Source of the DNA: Cupriavidus oxalaticus
GTDB lineage: Bacteria > Pseudomonadota > Gammaproteobacteria > Burkholderiales > Burkholderiaceae
Direction: 5' to 3'
Assembly (NCBI RefSeq): GCF_004768545.1
Contig: NZ_CP038634.1
Coordinates: forward strand, 744,001 to 808,000
DNA: 64,000 nt
Part shown: positions 10,763 to 21,699 of the stretch, one piece after another
Layout: every line of letters begins with the position of its first letter
Numbering within the stretch: position 1 is the stretch's first letter
Translations under genes and position numbers: made by a program
Notes under the pieces: generated by a model
What the model was told of the DNA's origin: nothing
Seen by the model: only the letters and a program-made list of their open reading frames with translations
Databases searched by the model: none

Positions 10763-12304
10763 TCAGGCCACCAGCCTGAACGTCGCCACCGCCTCCTTCA
10801 ACCGCTGCGCCTGCTCCTCCAGCGAACCCGCCGCCGCAGCCGCCTCTTCCACCAGCGCCGCGTTCTGCTGCGTCACCGTGTCCATCTGCGTCACGGCCTG
10901 GTTCACCTGCTCGATCCCCGAACTCTGCTCGGCCGACGCCGCGCTGATCTCGCCCATGATGTCGGTCACGCGCTTGACCGCCGCGACGATCTCTTCCATG
11001 GTCTGGCCCGACTGCGTCACCAGCATGGAGCCCTTCTCGACGCGATCCACCGAATCCCCGATCAGCGCCTTGATCTCCTTGGCCGCGGTCGCGCTGCGCT
11101 GCGCCAGGCTGCGCACTTCGCCCGCCACCACGGCAAAGCCGCGGCCCTGCTCCCCGGCACGCGCCGCTTCCACCGCCGCGTTCAGCGCCAGGATATTGGT
11201 CTGGAAGGCAATGCCTTCGATCACGGCGATGATGTCGACCACCTTCTTCGACGCGCCGTTGATCTCTTCCATGGTCTCGGCCACCTTGCCCGCGACTGCG
11301 CCGCCCTTCTCGGCGATATCCGAGGCATTGACCGCCAGCGTGCTCGCCTGGCGCGCATTGTCCGCGTTCTGGCGCACAATGCTGGTCAGTTCTTCCATGC
11401 TGGCCGCGGTCTGCTGCAGCGACGAAGCCTGCTCCTCGGTGCGCTGCGACAGGTCGGTGTTGCCGGCCGCGATCTGGCTGGTGCCCGACACGATCGACTC
11501 GGTGCCCGCGCGCACCTGGCGCACGATGCGCAGGATATTGGCGTTCATGTCGGCCAATGCCTGCAGCAACTGGCCGGTCTCGTCGCGGCTGTCGACGTCG
11601 ATGCGGCTGGTGAGGTCGCCGGAAGCCACGGTGCGGGCCACCGCCACGGCGCGGTGCAGCGGGCGCGTGATGCCGCTGGTCAGCCACACCGAGAATGCGA
11701 TGCCGATCGCCAGCACCACCACGCCCAGCCCGATCAGGCTGTTGCGCGCGTTGACGTAGATATCGTTGATCTCGCGCGCGGTGGCGTCGATGCTGGTGCG
11801 CTGGATGTCGAGCAGCTTCTGGATCTCGGCCAGGTAGGCGTCGCCGGCGGGGACGAATTCCTTCTCCAGCACCTGGTTGGCCTCTTCGGTCAGGCCTTCC
11901 TGCTTGAGTTTGGTGATCTTGTCGCGGCCGTTGTTATACGGGTCGCGCACGCTCAGGATCTTCTGGAACGCTGCCTTTTCCTGCTCGGAGCTGAGCATCG
12001 GCTGCAGCTTGTCGCGCAGCTGCGCGATGCCTTCGATCGACGCCTTGGTCTCGGCGGCAAAGAACTGGCCCAGCGAAGGGTCGGCGCTGCGCGCCACCGC
12101 GGTGGTGCGGCGCACGCTGGTGTGCATGAGCCGGTACCAGTCGCTGACCAGCCGCTCCTTGGTCAGCGGCTGCTGCATCATCGCGTGGGTGCGCTCTGCC
12201 ACCTGCTGCAGGCGCATCATGCCGAATACCGTCATGAGCGCCGACAGCAGCAATACCACCCCAAAACCGATGCCGAGGCGGACCCCGATTCCTAGATTCT
12301 TCAT
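10763..12304 (-). CDS. Methyl-accepting chemotaxis protein
   Basis: 513 residues. Transmembrane helix 1 is at about 8-30, followed by a periplasmic four-helix-bundle type sensor (about 31-190), transmembrane helix 2 at about 190-212, a HAMP linker (about 213-265) and the cytoplasmic signalling domain. The hairpin tip motif [20 protein letters not shown] and [20 protein letters not shown] is intact, so it should couple to CheA/CheW. The ligand is unknown. The C-terminus ([10 protein letters not shown]) lacks the CheR-docking pentapeptide. It is an orphan receptor gene with no che genes nearby. Confidence 0.95.
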   Translation of the reverse strand: MKNLGIGVRLGIGFGVVLLLSALMTVFGMMRLQQVAERTHAMMQQPLTKERLVSDWYRLMHTSVRRTTAVARSADPSLGQFFAAETKASIEGIAQLRDKLQPMLSSEQEKAAFQKILSVRDPYNNGRDKITKLKQEGLTEEANQVLEKEFVPAGDAYLAEIQKLLDIQRTSIDATAREINDIYVNARNSLIGLGVVVLAIGIAFSVWLTSGITRPLHRAVAVARTVASGDLTSRIDVDSRDETGQLLQALADMNANILRIVRQVRAGTESIVSGTSQIAAGNTDLSQRTEEQASSLQQTAASMEELTSIVRQNADNARQASTLAVNASDIAEKGGAVAGKVAETMEEINGASKKVVDIIAVIEGIAFQTNILALNAAVEAARAGEQGRGFAVVAGEVRSLAQRSATAAKEIKALIGDSVDRVEKGSMLVTQSGQTMEEIVAAVKRVTDIMGEISAASAEQSSGIEQVNQAVTQMDTVTQQNAALVEEAAAAAGSLEEQAQRLKEAVATFRLVA

Positions 12305-12575
12305 GTCTTCTACCTGATTAGGACTGGTTACGGCGAAGTGCCGGCGCCCGGTGGGCGCTGCGTTCTCCGCTCTTGTCGTCCGCGGGCGGGCCCGACGGGC
12401 CGGCGCAGGCGCGGGCTATGGATGGCAACGGCATGGGGGACCGAAACTTTAGGGTCTTCCTCGATTGACGGCTAGAAGTGTGCGGATTCCGGCTATAGTG
12501 GAGTGAAATCCGGCGCAGGGCCGTCCCGCGGCCCGCTCCACCCCTGCTCACACTTCCCCCACCAGGAGATCCAGC

Positions 12576-13007
12576 ATGGCCACGCCTCCCAATCCTTTTG
12601 CCGATTTCACCAAGCTGATGGAACAGTTCCGCGTGCCGGGCCTCGACATGAACGCCGTGATCGAGGCGCGCCGCAAGGATATCGAGGCCCTGACCGAGGC
12701 CAACAAGCTGGCCTACGAGGGCATGCAGGCCGTGATGCAAAAGCAGCAGGAAATCTTCATGCAGACCATGCAGCAACTGCAGGCCGCGGCGCAGCAGTAC
12801 GGCACCACGGGCAATCCGGCCGAGGCCATGGCCAAGCATGGCGAGCTGGTGCAGCAGGCGCTGCAGCGGGCGTTCGAAAACATGCGCGAGCTGGCCGAGA
12901 CCGCGCAGAAGGCGCAGGCCGAGGCGCTGACCGTGATCGGCAAGCGCGCCGAGCAGAACGTCAAGGAGGCCGGCGCACTGTTCCAGCAGCCCGGGAAAAA
13001 GGGCTAG
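12576..13007 (+). CDS. Phasin-family protein
   Basis: 143 residues, almost wholly helical and without Cys. The N-terminal NPFADFTKLMEQFRVPGLDM and the segment DIEALTEANKLAYEGMQAVM match the phasin_2-type family, which coats polyhydroxyalkanoate granules or related cytosolic bodies. AGGAG is six bases before the ATG. In Cupriavidus-like organisms several phasins exist; this one is not next to pha genes, so which body it coats is open. It is convergent with gdhA. Confidence 0.85.
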   Translation: MATPPNPFADFTKLMEQFRVPGLDMNAVIEARRKDIEALTEANKLAYEGMQAVMQKQQEIFMQTMQQLQAAAQQYGTTGNPAEAMAKHGELVQQALQRAFENMRELAETAQKAQAEALTVIGKRAEQNVKEAGALFQQPGKKG

Positions 13008-13112
13008 CGGCCGGCCCTGGTATCGGACGGCCCACTATCCCAGAGCCTGGCTCCGGTGGGCCTCCGTCGTGCCGACGGCCGGCATTGCACCGGCCGCGTC
13101 CGGGTCAGATCG

Positions 13113-14456
13113 TCAGATCACCCCTTGCGCCAGCATGGCATCCGCCACCTTGACGAAGCCGGCAATGTTCGCCCCTTCCACGTAGTTGATATACCCACCC
13201 GCCTTCTGCCCGTGGTGGATGCAGTTCTGGTGGATGTCCTTCATGATCGCGTGCAGCTTCTCGTCGACCTCGGCGTGGTGCCACGACAGGCGCATCGCGT
13301 TCTGCGACATCTCCAGGCCGGAGGTCGCCACGCCGCCGGCGTTGCTGGCCTTGCCCGGCGCGTAGAGGATCTTCGCGTCGACGAAGCGGTCCACCGCTTC
13401 CAGCGTCGACGGCATGTTGGCGCCTTCGGCCACGCAGATCACGCCGTTGCCGAGCAGGGTTTCGGCATCGTTGCCGTCGAGCTCGTTCTGCGTTGCGCAC
13501 GGCAGCGCGACGTCGGCGGGCACGTGCCACGGGGTGCGGCCGGCTTCGAAGCGCATGCCGTGGCGGTCGGCAAAGTCGAGCAGGCGGCCGCGCTCTTCGT
13601 TCTTGAAGGCCATGACTTCGGCCAGCTGCGCCGTGGTCATGCCTTGCGGGTAGTGCAGCACACCGCCGGAGTCTGACAGGGTCAGCACCTTGGCGCCCAG
13701 CTCGATCGCCTTCTCGGCAGCGTATTGCGCCACGTTGCCCGAGCCGGAGATCAGCACGCGCAGGCCGTCGAACTCGCGGCCGCGGCGGTGCAGCATCTCC
13801 TGGGCGAAGTAGACGGTGCCGTAGCCGGTCGCTTCCGGGCGCATCAGGCTGCCGCCGTAGGCCAGGCCCTTGCCGGTAAAGACGCAGGCGGACTGGTTCG
13901 ACAGCTTCTTCATCATGCCGGCCATGAAGCCGACTTCACGCGCGCCCACGCCGATGTCGCCGGCCGGGATATCGGTGTCGGGGCCGAGGTGGCGGTACAG
14001 CTCGGTCACCAGCGCCTGGCAGAAGCGCATCACTTCGCCGTCGGACTTGCCCTTGGGATCGAAGTCCGAGCCGCCCTTGCCGCCGCCCATGGGCAGCGTG
14101 GTGAGCGCGTTCTTGAAGGTCTGCTCGAAGCCCAGGAACTTCAGCACCGACAGGTTCACGGTCGGGTGGAAGCGCATGCCGCCCTTGTACGGGCCGATCG
14201 CCGAGCTGTGCTGGACGCGGAAGGCGCGGTTGACCTGCACCTGGTTGCGGTCATCGGTCCAGGCCACGCGGAACTGGATCACGCGCTCGGGCTCGACCAG
14301 GCGCTCGAGCAGGGCCTGGTCGGCGTAGCGCGGATTGCGCTCGACGAACGGCCAGAGCGTCATCATCACTTCCTTCACGGCCTGGAGGAATTCAGGTTGA
14401 TTGGGGTCGCGGCGGGCGACCCCCGCCAGGAATGCGTCGAGGGAAGGAACGTTCAC
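13113..14456 (-). CDS. gdhA: NADP-specific glutamate dehydrogenase
   Basis: 447 residues when started at the GTG at 14456, exactly the length of E. coli GdhA; upstream codons in frame would add a non-homologous 49-residue tail. Hallmarks are SSAIGPYKGGMRFHPTVNLS, the active-site loop TLPMGGGKGGSDFDPKGKS, the nucleotide-binding SGSGNVAQYAAEKA and the ending ANIAGFVKVADAMLAQGVI. It makes glutamate from 2-oxoglutarate, ammonium and NADPH, linking carbon flow from isocitrate dehydrogenase to nitrogen assimilation. Ribosome site weak. A 9-bp inverted repeat lies about 180 bases upstream and may be regulatory. Confidence 0.96.
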   Translation of the reverse strand: MNVPSLDAFLAGVARRDPNQPEFLQAVKEVMMTLWPFVERNPRYADQALLERLVEPERVIQFRVAWTDDRNQVQVNRAFRVQHSSAIGPYKGGMRFHPTVNLSVLKFLGFEQTFKNALTTLPMGGGKGGSDFDPKGKSDGEVMRFCQALVTELYRHLGPDTDIPAGDIGVGAREVGFMAGMMKKLSNQSACVFTGKGLAYGGSLMRPEATGYGTVYFAQEMLHRRGREFDGLRVLISGSGNVAQYAAEKAIELGAKVLTLSDSGGVLHYPQGMTTAQLAEVMAFKNEERGRLLDFADRHGMRFEAGRTPWHVPADVALPCATQNELDGNDAETLLGNGVICVAEGANMPSTLEAVDRFVDAKILYAPGKASNAGGVATSGLEMSQNAMRLSWHHAEVDEKLHAIMKDIHQNCIHHGQKAGGYINYVEGANIAGFVKVADAMLAQGVI

Positions 14457-14632
14457 GATGTCTCTGCTGTGCTGGTGCTGTGTCTGGTCTGACGGCCCTG
14501 CCGGCTGGTGCCGGTCTCTGGAGCCGTTTGGCGTTGCGCCGGGGGGAAGGTGGGTGGCCTCCAATTGTCCAGACATTGACGGCATGCCGTGCCTGTCTGG
14601 CAACCCGAAACTGTAGCACCAGCATGGGGCAT

Positions 14633-14661
14633 GTGGCAGTCAAAACACCTGTGACTGCCAC
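14633..14661. promoter_or_regulatory. Inverted repeat upstream of gdhA
   Basis: GTGGCAGTC and GACTGCCAC are separated by 11 bases. There is no T run on either strand, so an operator is more likely than a terminator. It sits between the DeoR gene stop and the gdhA start. Confidence 0.4.
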
Positions 14662-14745
14662 GTGAAGGCTACATTTTGGTGCGAACAGCGGGGCTTTTCG
14701 TTCGATCAGCGCACAGATGCGATCGAAAAACGACTTGCCGCGCGG

Positions 14746-15501
14746 CTAGGCAATTAGCAGCTTGGCGCCGCGCTCCTTCAGCGCCGCCCCGATTTCCGGC
14801 TCGGGCGCCATGTCCGTGATCAGCCAGGCAGCCAGGTCGAAGTGCTTGATCGTCACGCCGGTGTTGCGGCCGAACTTGGTGTAGTCGGCTACCACGCATG
14901 GGGTGTCGGCAGCCATCAGCATGCGGCTGCGCAGTTCGGCCGCGGCGCGCGAGAAGTCGCAGATCTCGCCGCGGGGCGTGACGCCGCCGATGCCGATAAA
15001 GGCAAAGTCGGTGTGGTAGCGCGACAGCTGCTCGATGGTGTCCCAGCCGTGGGTCGCGTCTTCATTGTCCTGCAGCTCGCCACCAAGCACGATCACGCGG
15101 TTGCCGTTGCGCCGGCCCAGCAGCTGGGCGATGGCAAGGTCGTTGGTGTAGACCAGCAGGTTGTGGTGGCCGTGCAGCGCCTGCGCCACCGCATGGGTGG
15201 TGGTGCCATAGTCCAGGATCAGCGATGCACCGTCGCGCACCAGTTCCGCGGCGCGCACGCCGATGGCGCGCTTGCCTTCGGCATTGACCGCGGCGCGGGC
15301 CTGGGTGTCGGGCTCGGTGCGGTCCGAGGCCAGCGCGCCGCCGTGGGTCAGCACCAGCAGGCCGCGGCCGGCGAGCGTGTTCAGGTCGCGCCGGATGGTC
15401 TCGCGCGAGACGTCGAGCTCGGCCACCAGCTCGCTGATGGCCAGGGCGCCGGTGGCGGAGAGCTGGTCGAGGATGTATTTCTGCCGTTGTTCGGCGAGCA
15501 C
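14746..15501 (-). CDS. DeoR/GlpR-family transcriptional repressor
   Basis: 251 residues from a GTG with GGAG upstream. The N-terminal helix-turn-helix (RQKYILDQLSATGALAISEL and VSRETIRRDLNTLAGRGLLV) is followed by the DeoR sensor domain, a sugar-phosphate-isomerase-like fold with LILDYGTTTHAVAQAL and the C-terminal signature FGRNTGVTI. Such proteins repress operons until a phosphorylated metabolite binds. It is encoded between gdhA and the phosphonate genes on the same strand, so either may be its target; the sequence does not decide. Confidence 0.9.
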   Translation of the reverse strand: MLAEQRQKYILDQLSATGALAISELVAELDVSRETIRRDLNTLAGRGLLVLTHGGALASDRTEPDTQARAAVNAEGKRAIGVRAAELVRDGASLILDYGTTTHAVAQALHGHHNLLVYTNDLAIAQLLGRRNGNRVIVLGGELQDNEDATHGWDTIEQLSRYHTDFAFIGIGGVTPRGEICDFSRAAAELRSRMLMAADTPCVVADYTKFGRNTGVTIKHFDLAAWLITDMAPEPEIGAALKERGAKLLIA

Positions 15502-15573
15502 GGGGACTCCGGGAGCGTGTTTAGCTGAGCGGTGATTCTAGCGCGGGTGTGATTGGCATGGTGGCAGCCAACT

Positions 15574-15625
15574 ACCGCGGACCTGCTCGCTCTCCCGCTT
15601 GCGTGAGAGCGAGCAGGTCCGCGGT
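15574..15625. repeat. 21-bp perfect hairpin downstream of phnY
   Basis: The arms (15574-15594 and 15605-15625) are perfect reverse complements around a ten-base loop; the core is CTGCTCGCTCTC / GAGAGCGAGCAG. It lies 21 bases beyond the phnY stop, where it can end transcription of the phnA-phnY transcript, though there is no T tract. The loop (CCGCTTGCGT) recalls the CCCGCAAGCGGG loops of the GC repeats elsewhere in the window. Confidence 0.7.
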
Positions 15626-15646
15626 CGAATCAACGCGCTTGATACT

Positions 15647-17110
15647 TCACGCCCACGGCAACGTCACCGTCTTTAAATTGGTAAAGCTCTTGGCCGCTTC
15701 CTGCACGCCTTCCTTGTAGCCCAGCCCCGAATCCTTGATGCCGCCGAAAGGCGTTAGCTCGATGCGGTAGCCCGGCACTTCCCACAGGTTCACCGTGCCG
15801 ACATGCAGCGAGTTGGCGATCTTCGTGAACGCCTCGATATCGTTGGTGCAGACCCCCGACGACAGGCCGAACGCCGTGCCGTTGGAAATCCGGATCGCAT
15901 CATTGATATCGCGGAAGGTGATGATGGGCGATACCGGCCCGAAGGTCTCCTCGCGCACCACCGTCATCGCCGGGTCGACGCGGTCGATCACCGTCGGCGC
16001 GTAGCTGGCGCCGATGCGCTGGTTGCCGGCCAGCAACCGCGCGCCCTGCGCCACCGCCTCGTTGACGCGCGCCTCGAACAGCATGGCGGCCTCTTCGTCG
16101 ATCACCGTGCCCATGTCGACGCCACGGTCCATCGGGTTGCCATACGTCCACGCGCGGGTCTTCTCCACCACCATTTCGGTGAAGCGCGCCGCGACCGCCT
16201 GGTGCACCAGCATGCGCTTGACCGCGGTGCAGCGCTGGCCCGAGTTCTTGTACGAGCCCTGCACCGCGAGGTCGGAGGCGCGCTCGAGGTCGGCGTCGGC
16301 CAGCACGATCAGCGGATCGTTGCCGCCCAGCTCCAGCACCACGCGCTTGTAGCCGGCCTTGCTGGCGATGTACTTGCCGATGGCCACGCCGCCGGTGAAG
16401 GTGACGAGGTCGACGGCCGGATGGGTGATCAGCTCATCGGCGATCTCGCGCGGGTCGCCGGTGACCACCTGCAGCATCTGCGGCGGCAGCCCGGCCTCGT
16501 ACAGCAGGTCGGCAAGGTAGTACGCCGACAGCGGCACCTTTTCCGACGGCTTCAGCACCATGCGGTTGTTGGTCGCAATCGACGGCGCCACCTTGTGCGC
16601 CACCTGGTTCATCGGGTGGTTGAACGGCGTGATGGCGCAGATCACGCCGAGCAGCGGCTCGCGCTGGGTCAGCACGCGGCGCTTCTTGCCGTGCGGGGTC
16701 AGGTCGCAGGAGAACAGCTGGCCGTCGTCGCGCAGCGCCTCGGTGGCGGCGAAGCCGAGCACGTCGGCCACGCGGCCGATCTCGTACAGCGAGTCCTTCT
16801 TGGACAGGCCGGACTCCAGCGTGATCAGGTCCGACGCTTCCTCGGTGCGCTCGCGCAGCAGCGCGGCGGCGCGGTTCAGGATGGCGGCGCGCTCGTAGCG
16901 GGTCAGCTTGGAACGGTACGCCTGCGCCACGCCGAAGGCGCGGCGCACGTCGTCGAGCGTGGCCTTGGGCACGGTGCCCACCAGCGTGCCGTCATACGGG
17001 TTGCGCACCTCGATCACGCGCTCGCGCACGATCTTCTGGCCATCGATGCGCAGCGCCTCCGCGCGGAAGTGCGGGCTGACGGTGCCTGCAGGGAAATGGG
17101 GGGCATTCAT
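15647..17110 (-). CDS. phnY: Phosphonoacetaldehyde dehydrogenase
   Basis: 487 residues of the NAD(P) aldehyde dehydrogenase superfamily. The catalytic Cys is about residue 294 ([12 protein letters not shown]) and the general-base Glu is about 260 ([13 protein letters not shown]); the [19 protein letters not shown] and [11 protein letters not shown] blocks bind the cofactor. Aldehyde dehydrogenases are many, so the specific name rests on its position directly next to phosphonoacetate hydrolase and opposite phnW. It would oxidise phosphonoacetaldehyde to phosphonoacetate. The ATG has GGAGAAA upstream. Confidence 0.88.
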   Translation of the reverse strand: MNAPHFPAGTVSPHFRAEALRIDGQKIVRERVIEVRNPYDGTLVGTVPKATLDDVRRAFGVAQAYRSKLTRYERAAILNRAAALLRERTEEASDLITLESGLSKKDSLYEIGRVADVLGFAATEALRDDGQLFSCDLTPHGKKRRVLTQREPLLGVICAITPFNHPMNQVAHKVAPSIATNNRMVLKPSEKVPLSAYYLADLLYEAGLPPQMLQVVTGDPREIADELITHPAVDLVTFTGGVAIGKYIASKAGYKRVVLELGGNDPLIVLADADLERASDLAVQGSYKNSGQRCTAVKRMLVHQAVAARFTEMVVEKTRAWTYGNPMDRGVDMGTVIDEEAAMLFEARVNEAVAQGARLLAGNQRIGASYAPTVIDRVDPAMTVVREETFGPVSPIITFRDINDAIRISNGTAFGLSSGVCTNDIEAFTKIANSLHVGTVNLWEVPGYRIELTPFGGIKDSGLGYKEGVQEAAKSFTNLKTVTLPWA

Positions 17111-17178
17111 GGGATTTCTCCGGTCAGTACGGGAGCAACGGCCCGCTGCGGGCCGCGGTGCAGCTCTCAGTGCAGGTC

Positions 17179-19214
<2,036 letters not shown>

Positions 19215-19286
19215 GAAAAACTCCCGTTTGTGACGGATTCAGCAATATCGAAAATCCTTGTTGCGATTAAAGCAAGCGGTTTGTAT

Positions 19287-19298
19287 ATTGTCAACAAT
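19287..19298. promoter_or_regulatory. Candidate GntR operator ATTGT-CA-ACAAT
   Basis: A short perfect dyad, ATTGT then CA then ACAAT, in the divergent region between the GntR gene and phnS. The size and AT-rich centre fit FCD-type GntR operators. No experiment or alignment supports it here. Confidence 0.45.
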
Positions 19299-19401
19299 CA
19301 AGACATCGGTGGCACCAACAGGGTGACGCAAAAGCTGGAAATAGCCGGGCACATGTCTTGCGAGTGTTGTAGAACAAGGGTTTCAAGGTGATACATGGCT
19401 G

Positions 19402-19425
19402 TGCAACGCCGCGCCACACGTTGCA
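19402..19425. promoter_or_regulatory. Inverted repeat upstream of phnS
   Basis: TGCAACG and CGTTGCA are separated by ten bases and lie 58 bases before the phnS start. A second regulator site or part of the promoter region is possible. Confidence 0.4.
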
Positions 19426-19482
19426 ACATATTCACCAAAATGACACATATCTCCACCTACAATGCCGGAAAACGGAGGCCTC

Positions 19483-20514
19483 GTGAAACTGTCCATCAAG
19501 TCCGCCCTGCACACCGCCGCCGCCCTGCTCGCACTGGGCGCCGCCAGCACCGCGCTGGCGCAGAAAACCACCCTGACCGTCTACACCGCGTGGGAAATCG
19601 AAACGCTGAAGCCATACGCCGAAGGCTTCGCCAAGGTCGCGCCCGACATCGAGCTGAAGTACGTGCGCGACTCCACCGGCGTCATCACTGCCAAGGCACT
19701 CGCTGAAAAGGCCAATCCGCAAGCGGACGTGATCGCCGGCCTGGCCGCATCCAGCCTGGAGCTGCTCAAGCAGGAAGGCATGCTGATGCCCTACGCCCCC
19801 AAGGGCTTCGAAAAACTGACGCGCCATTACAGCGACCAGGCCACGCCGCCGTCGTGGGTGGGCCTCGATGTGTGGGGCGCGACGGTCTGCTTCAACACGA
19901 TCGAAGCCAGGAAGCGCAACCTGCCCCGCCCGGAAAGCTGGAAGGACCTGGCCAAGCCGGTCTACAAGGGCGCCATCGTGATGCCCAGCCCGGCGTCGTC
20001 CGGCACCGGCTTCCTCGACGTGACCGCATGGCTGCAGCTGTTCGGCGAGCAGGAGGGATGGAAGTACATGGACGCGCTGCACGAGAACATCGCCCAGTAC
20101 ACGCACAGCGGCTCCAAGCCGTGCAAGCAGGCGGGCGCGGGCGAGTTCCCGATCGGCATCTCGTTCGAGCTGCGCGCGCACAAGACGCTGGCCTCGGGCG
20201 CGCCGATCGAGATGATCTTCCCGAAGGAAGGGCTGGGCTATGACATCGAGGCCGCCGGCATCGTCAAGGGGACCAAGAAGCAGGAGGCCGCGCAGCGCTA
20301 CCTGGACTGGCTGGCGAGCAAGGAAGCGGCGCAGCTGTTCGCCAGGGACTGGGCCATCGTGACCTACCCGGGTGTGGCCCGGAAGGTCGAGACCATCCCT
20401 GCGAACTACGAGCAGATGCTGGTCAAGAATGATTTCAGCTACATCGCCAAGAACCGCGAGCGCGTGCTGAACGAATGGCAGAAGCGGTACGCCGGCAAGT
20501 CGGAAAAGCAGTAA
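19483..20514 (+). CDS. phnS: 2-Aminoethylphosphonate ABC transporter, periplasmic binding protein
   Basis: 343 residues from the GTG at 19483, which has GGAGG four bases upstream; an ATG at 19462 adds seven residues but has no ribosome site. Residues 1-26 are a signal peptide (ALHTAAALLALGAASTALA). The mature part is a family-1 extracellular binding protein like iron-binding FbpA (TTLTVYTAWEIETLKPYAEG, ADVIAGLAASSLELLKQEGM). Located first in the importer operon with phnT, the permease and phnW, it is assigned to 2-AEP capture by context and length. Confidence 0.85.
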   Translation: MKLSIKSALHTAAALLALGAASTALAQKTTLTVYTAWEIETLKPYAEGFAKVAPDIELKYVRDSTGVITAKALAEKANPQADVIAGLAASSLELLKQEGMLMPYAPKGFEKLTRHYSDQATPPSWVGLDVWGATVCFNTIEARKRNLPRPESWKDLAKPVYKGAIVMPSPASSGTGFLDVTAWLQLFGEQEGWKYMDALHENIAQYTHSGSKPCKQAGAGEFPIGISFELRAHKTLASGAPIEMIFPKEGLGYDIEAAGIVKGTKKQEAAQRYLDWLASKEAAQLFARDWAIVTYPGVARKVETIPANYEQMLVKNDFSYIAKNRERVLNEWQKRYAGKSEKQ

Positions 20515-20586
20515 TCCGGGAACGCCTGGGCCCGGCGCGCGAGCGCCGGACTACTGCCACGACAACATCGCCGAGGATCCCACGCC

Positions 20587-21699
20587 ATGCATTCCCCAAC
20601 CTCCACGGCTGAGACCTATCTCAGCCTGAAAGGCATCCACAAGCGCTTCGGCAGCGGCGCCAGCCCTTTTGTCGCGCTGCATCACATCGACCTGGACGTG
20701 CGCCAGGGCGAGCTGCTGTGCTTCCTCGGCCCGTCCGGCTGCGGCAAGACCACGCTGCTGCGCATCATCGCCGGACTGGAATCGCAGAACGCCGGCACCA
20801 TCCACCAGGGCGGGCGCGACATCTCCACGCTGCCGCCGATGGAGCGCGACTACGGCATCGTGTTCCAGTCGTATGCGCTGTTTCCCAACCTGACCGTGGC
20901 GGACAACGTCGCCTACGGCCTGGTCAACCGGCGCATGCCGCGCGACCAGCGCCGCGCGCGCGTCGATGAACTGCTGACGCTGGTGAGCCTGCCCGACCGC
21001 GGCAGCCAGTACCCCGCGCAGCTCTCCGGCGGCCAGCAGCAGCGCGTGGCGATCGCGCGTGCGCTCGCCACCTCGCCCGGCCTGCTGCTGCTGGACGAAC
21101 CCCTGTCCGCGCTCGACGCACGCGTGCGCGTGCGGCTGCGCAGCGAGATCCGCGCGCTGCAGCAGCGCCTGAACATCACCACCATCCTGGTCACGCACGA
21201 CCAGGAAGAGGCGCTGTCGATGGCGGACCGCATCGTGGTCATGAACCAGGGCGTGATCGAGCAGGTCGGCACGCCGGCGCAGGTCTACCAGCGACCGGCC
21301 ACGCCCTTTGCGGCGGACTTCGTCGGCAAGACCAACATGCTGGGCGCGCGCGTGGGCAGCGACGGCGCGCTGCATCTTGGCGGCGTGCGCATGCACTGCC
21401 ACGCACCGGCCGGCTGCGGCGCGGAGGAAGCGGTGCAGGTGTTCTTCCGGCCGGAAGACGTCTGCGTACGCGGCGTCGAGCAGCACGGGCCCAATGTGCT
21501 GGAGGCCACCGTAGACAAGATCGAGTTCCTGGGCGCGTTCTCGCGCCTGACGCTGCGACTGCCCGATGCCGCGTCGGGCACGCTGTGCGCCGACCTCTCG
21601 CTGAATGACCTGCACGAACTGCGCCCGAATACCGGCGACCGCCTGCGCCTGGCCATCCCCGCCGACCGCCTTCGTATCTTCCGCCACGCATGCGCCTGA
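20587..21699 (+). CDS. phnT: 2-Aminoethylphosphonate ABC transporter, ATP-binding protein
   Basis: 370 residues. Walker A at residues 48-56 (GPSGCGKTT), signature LSGGQQQR, Walker B LLLLDEP and a switch His (LVTHDQEEAL) are all intact, followed by a TOBE-like regulatory domain (about 260-370). It powers import of 2-AEP through the downstream fused permease, whose start codon lies ten bases inside this gene's end, which suggests translational coupling. Confidence 0.9.
   Translation: MHSPTSTAETYLSLKGIHKRFGSGASPFVALHHIDLDVRQGELLCFLGPSGCGKTTLLRIIAGLESQNAGTIHQGGRDISTLPPMERDYGIVFQSYALFPNLTVADNVAYGLVNRRMPRDQRRARVDELLTLVSLPDRGSQYPAQLSGGQQQRVAIARALATSPGLLLLDEPLSALDARVRVRLRSEIRALQQRLNITTILVTHDQEEALSMADRIVVMNQGVIEQVGTPAQVYQRPATPFAADFVGKTNMLGARVGSDGALHLGGVRMHCHAPAGCGAEEAVQVFFRPEDVCVRGVEQHGPNVLEATVDKIEFLGAFSRLTLRLPDAASGTLCADLSLNDLHELRPNTGDRLRLAIPADRLRIFRHACA

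Noticed and set aside
12465..12499. Sigma-70 promoter before the phasin gene (TTGACG ... TATAGT)
   Set aside because: The spacing is 23 bases, well outside 16-18, so the two boxes probably do not work together.
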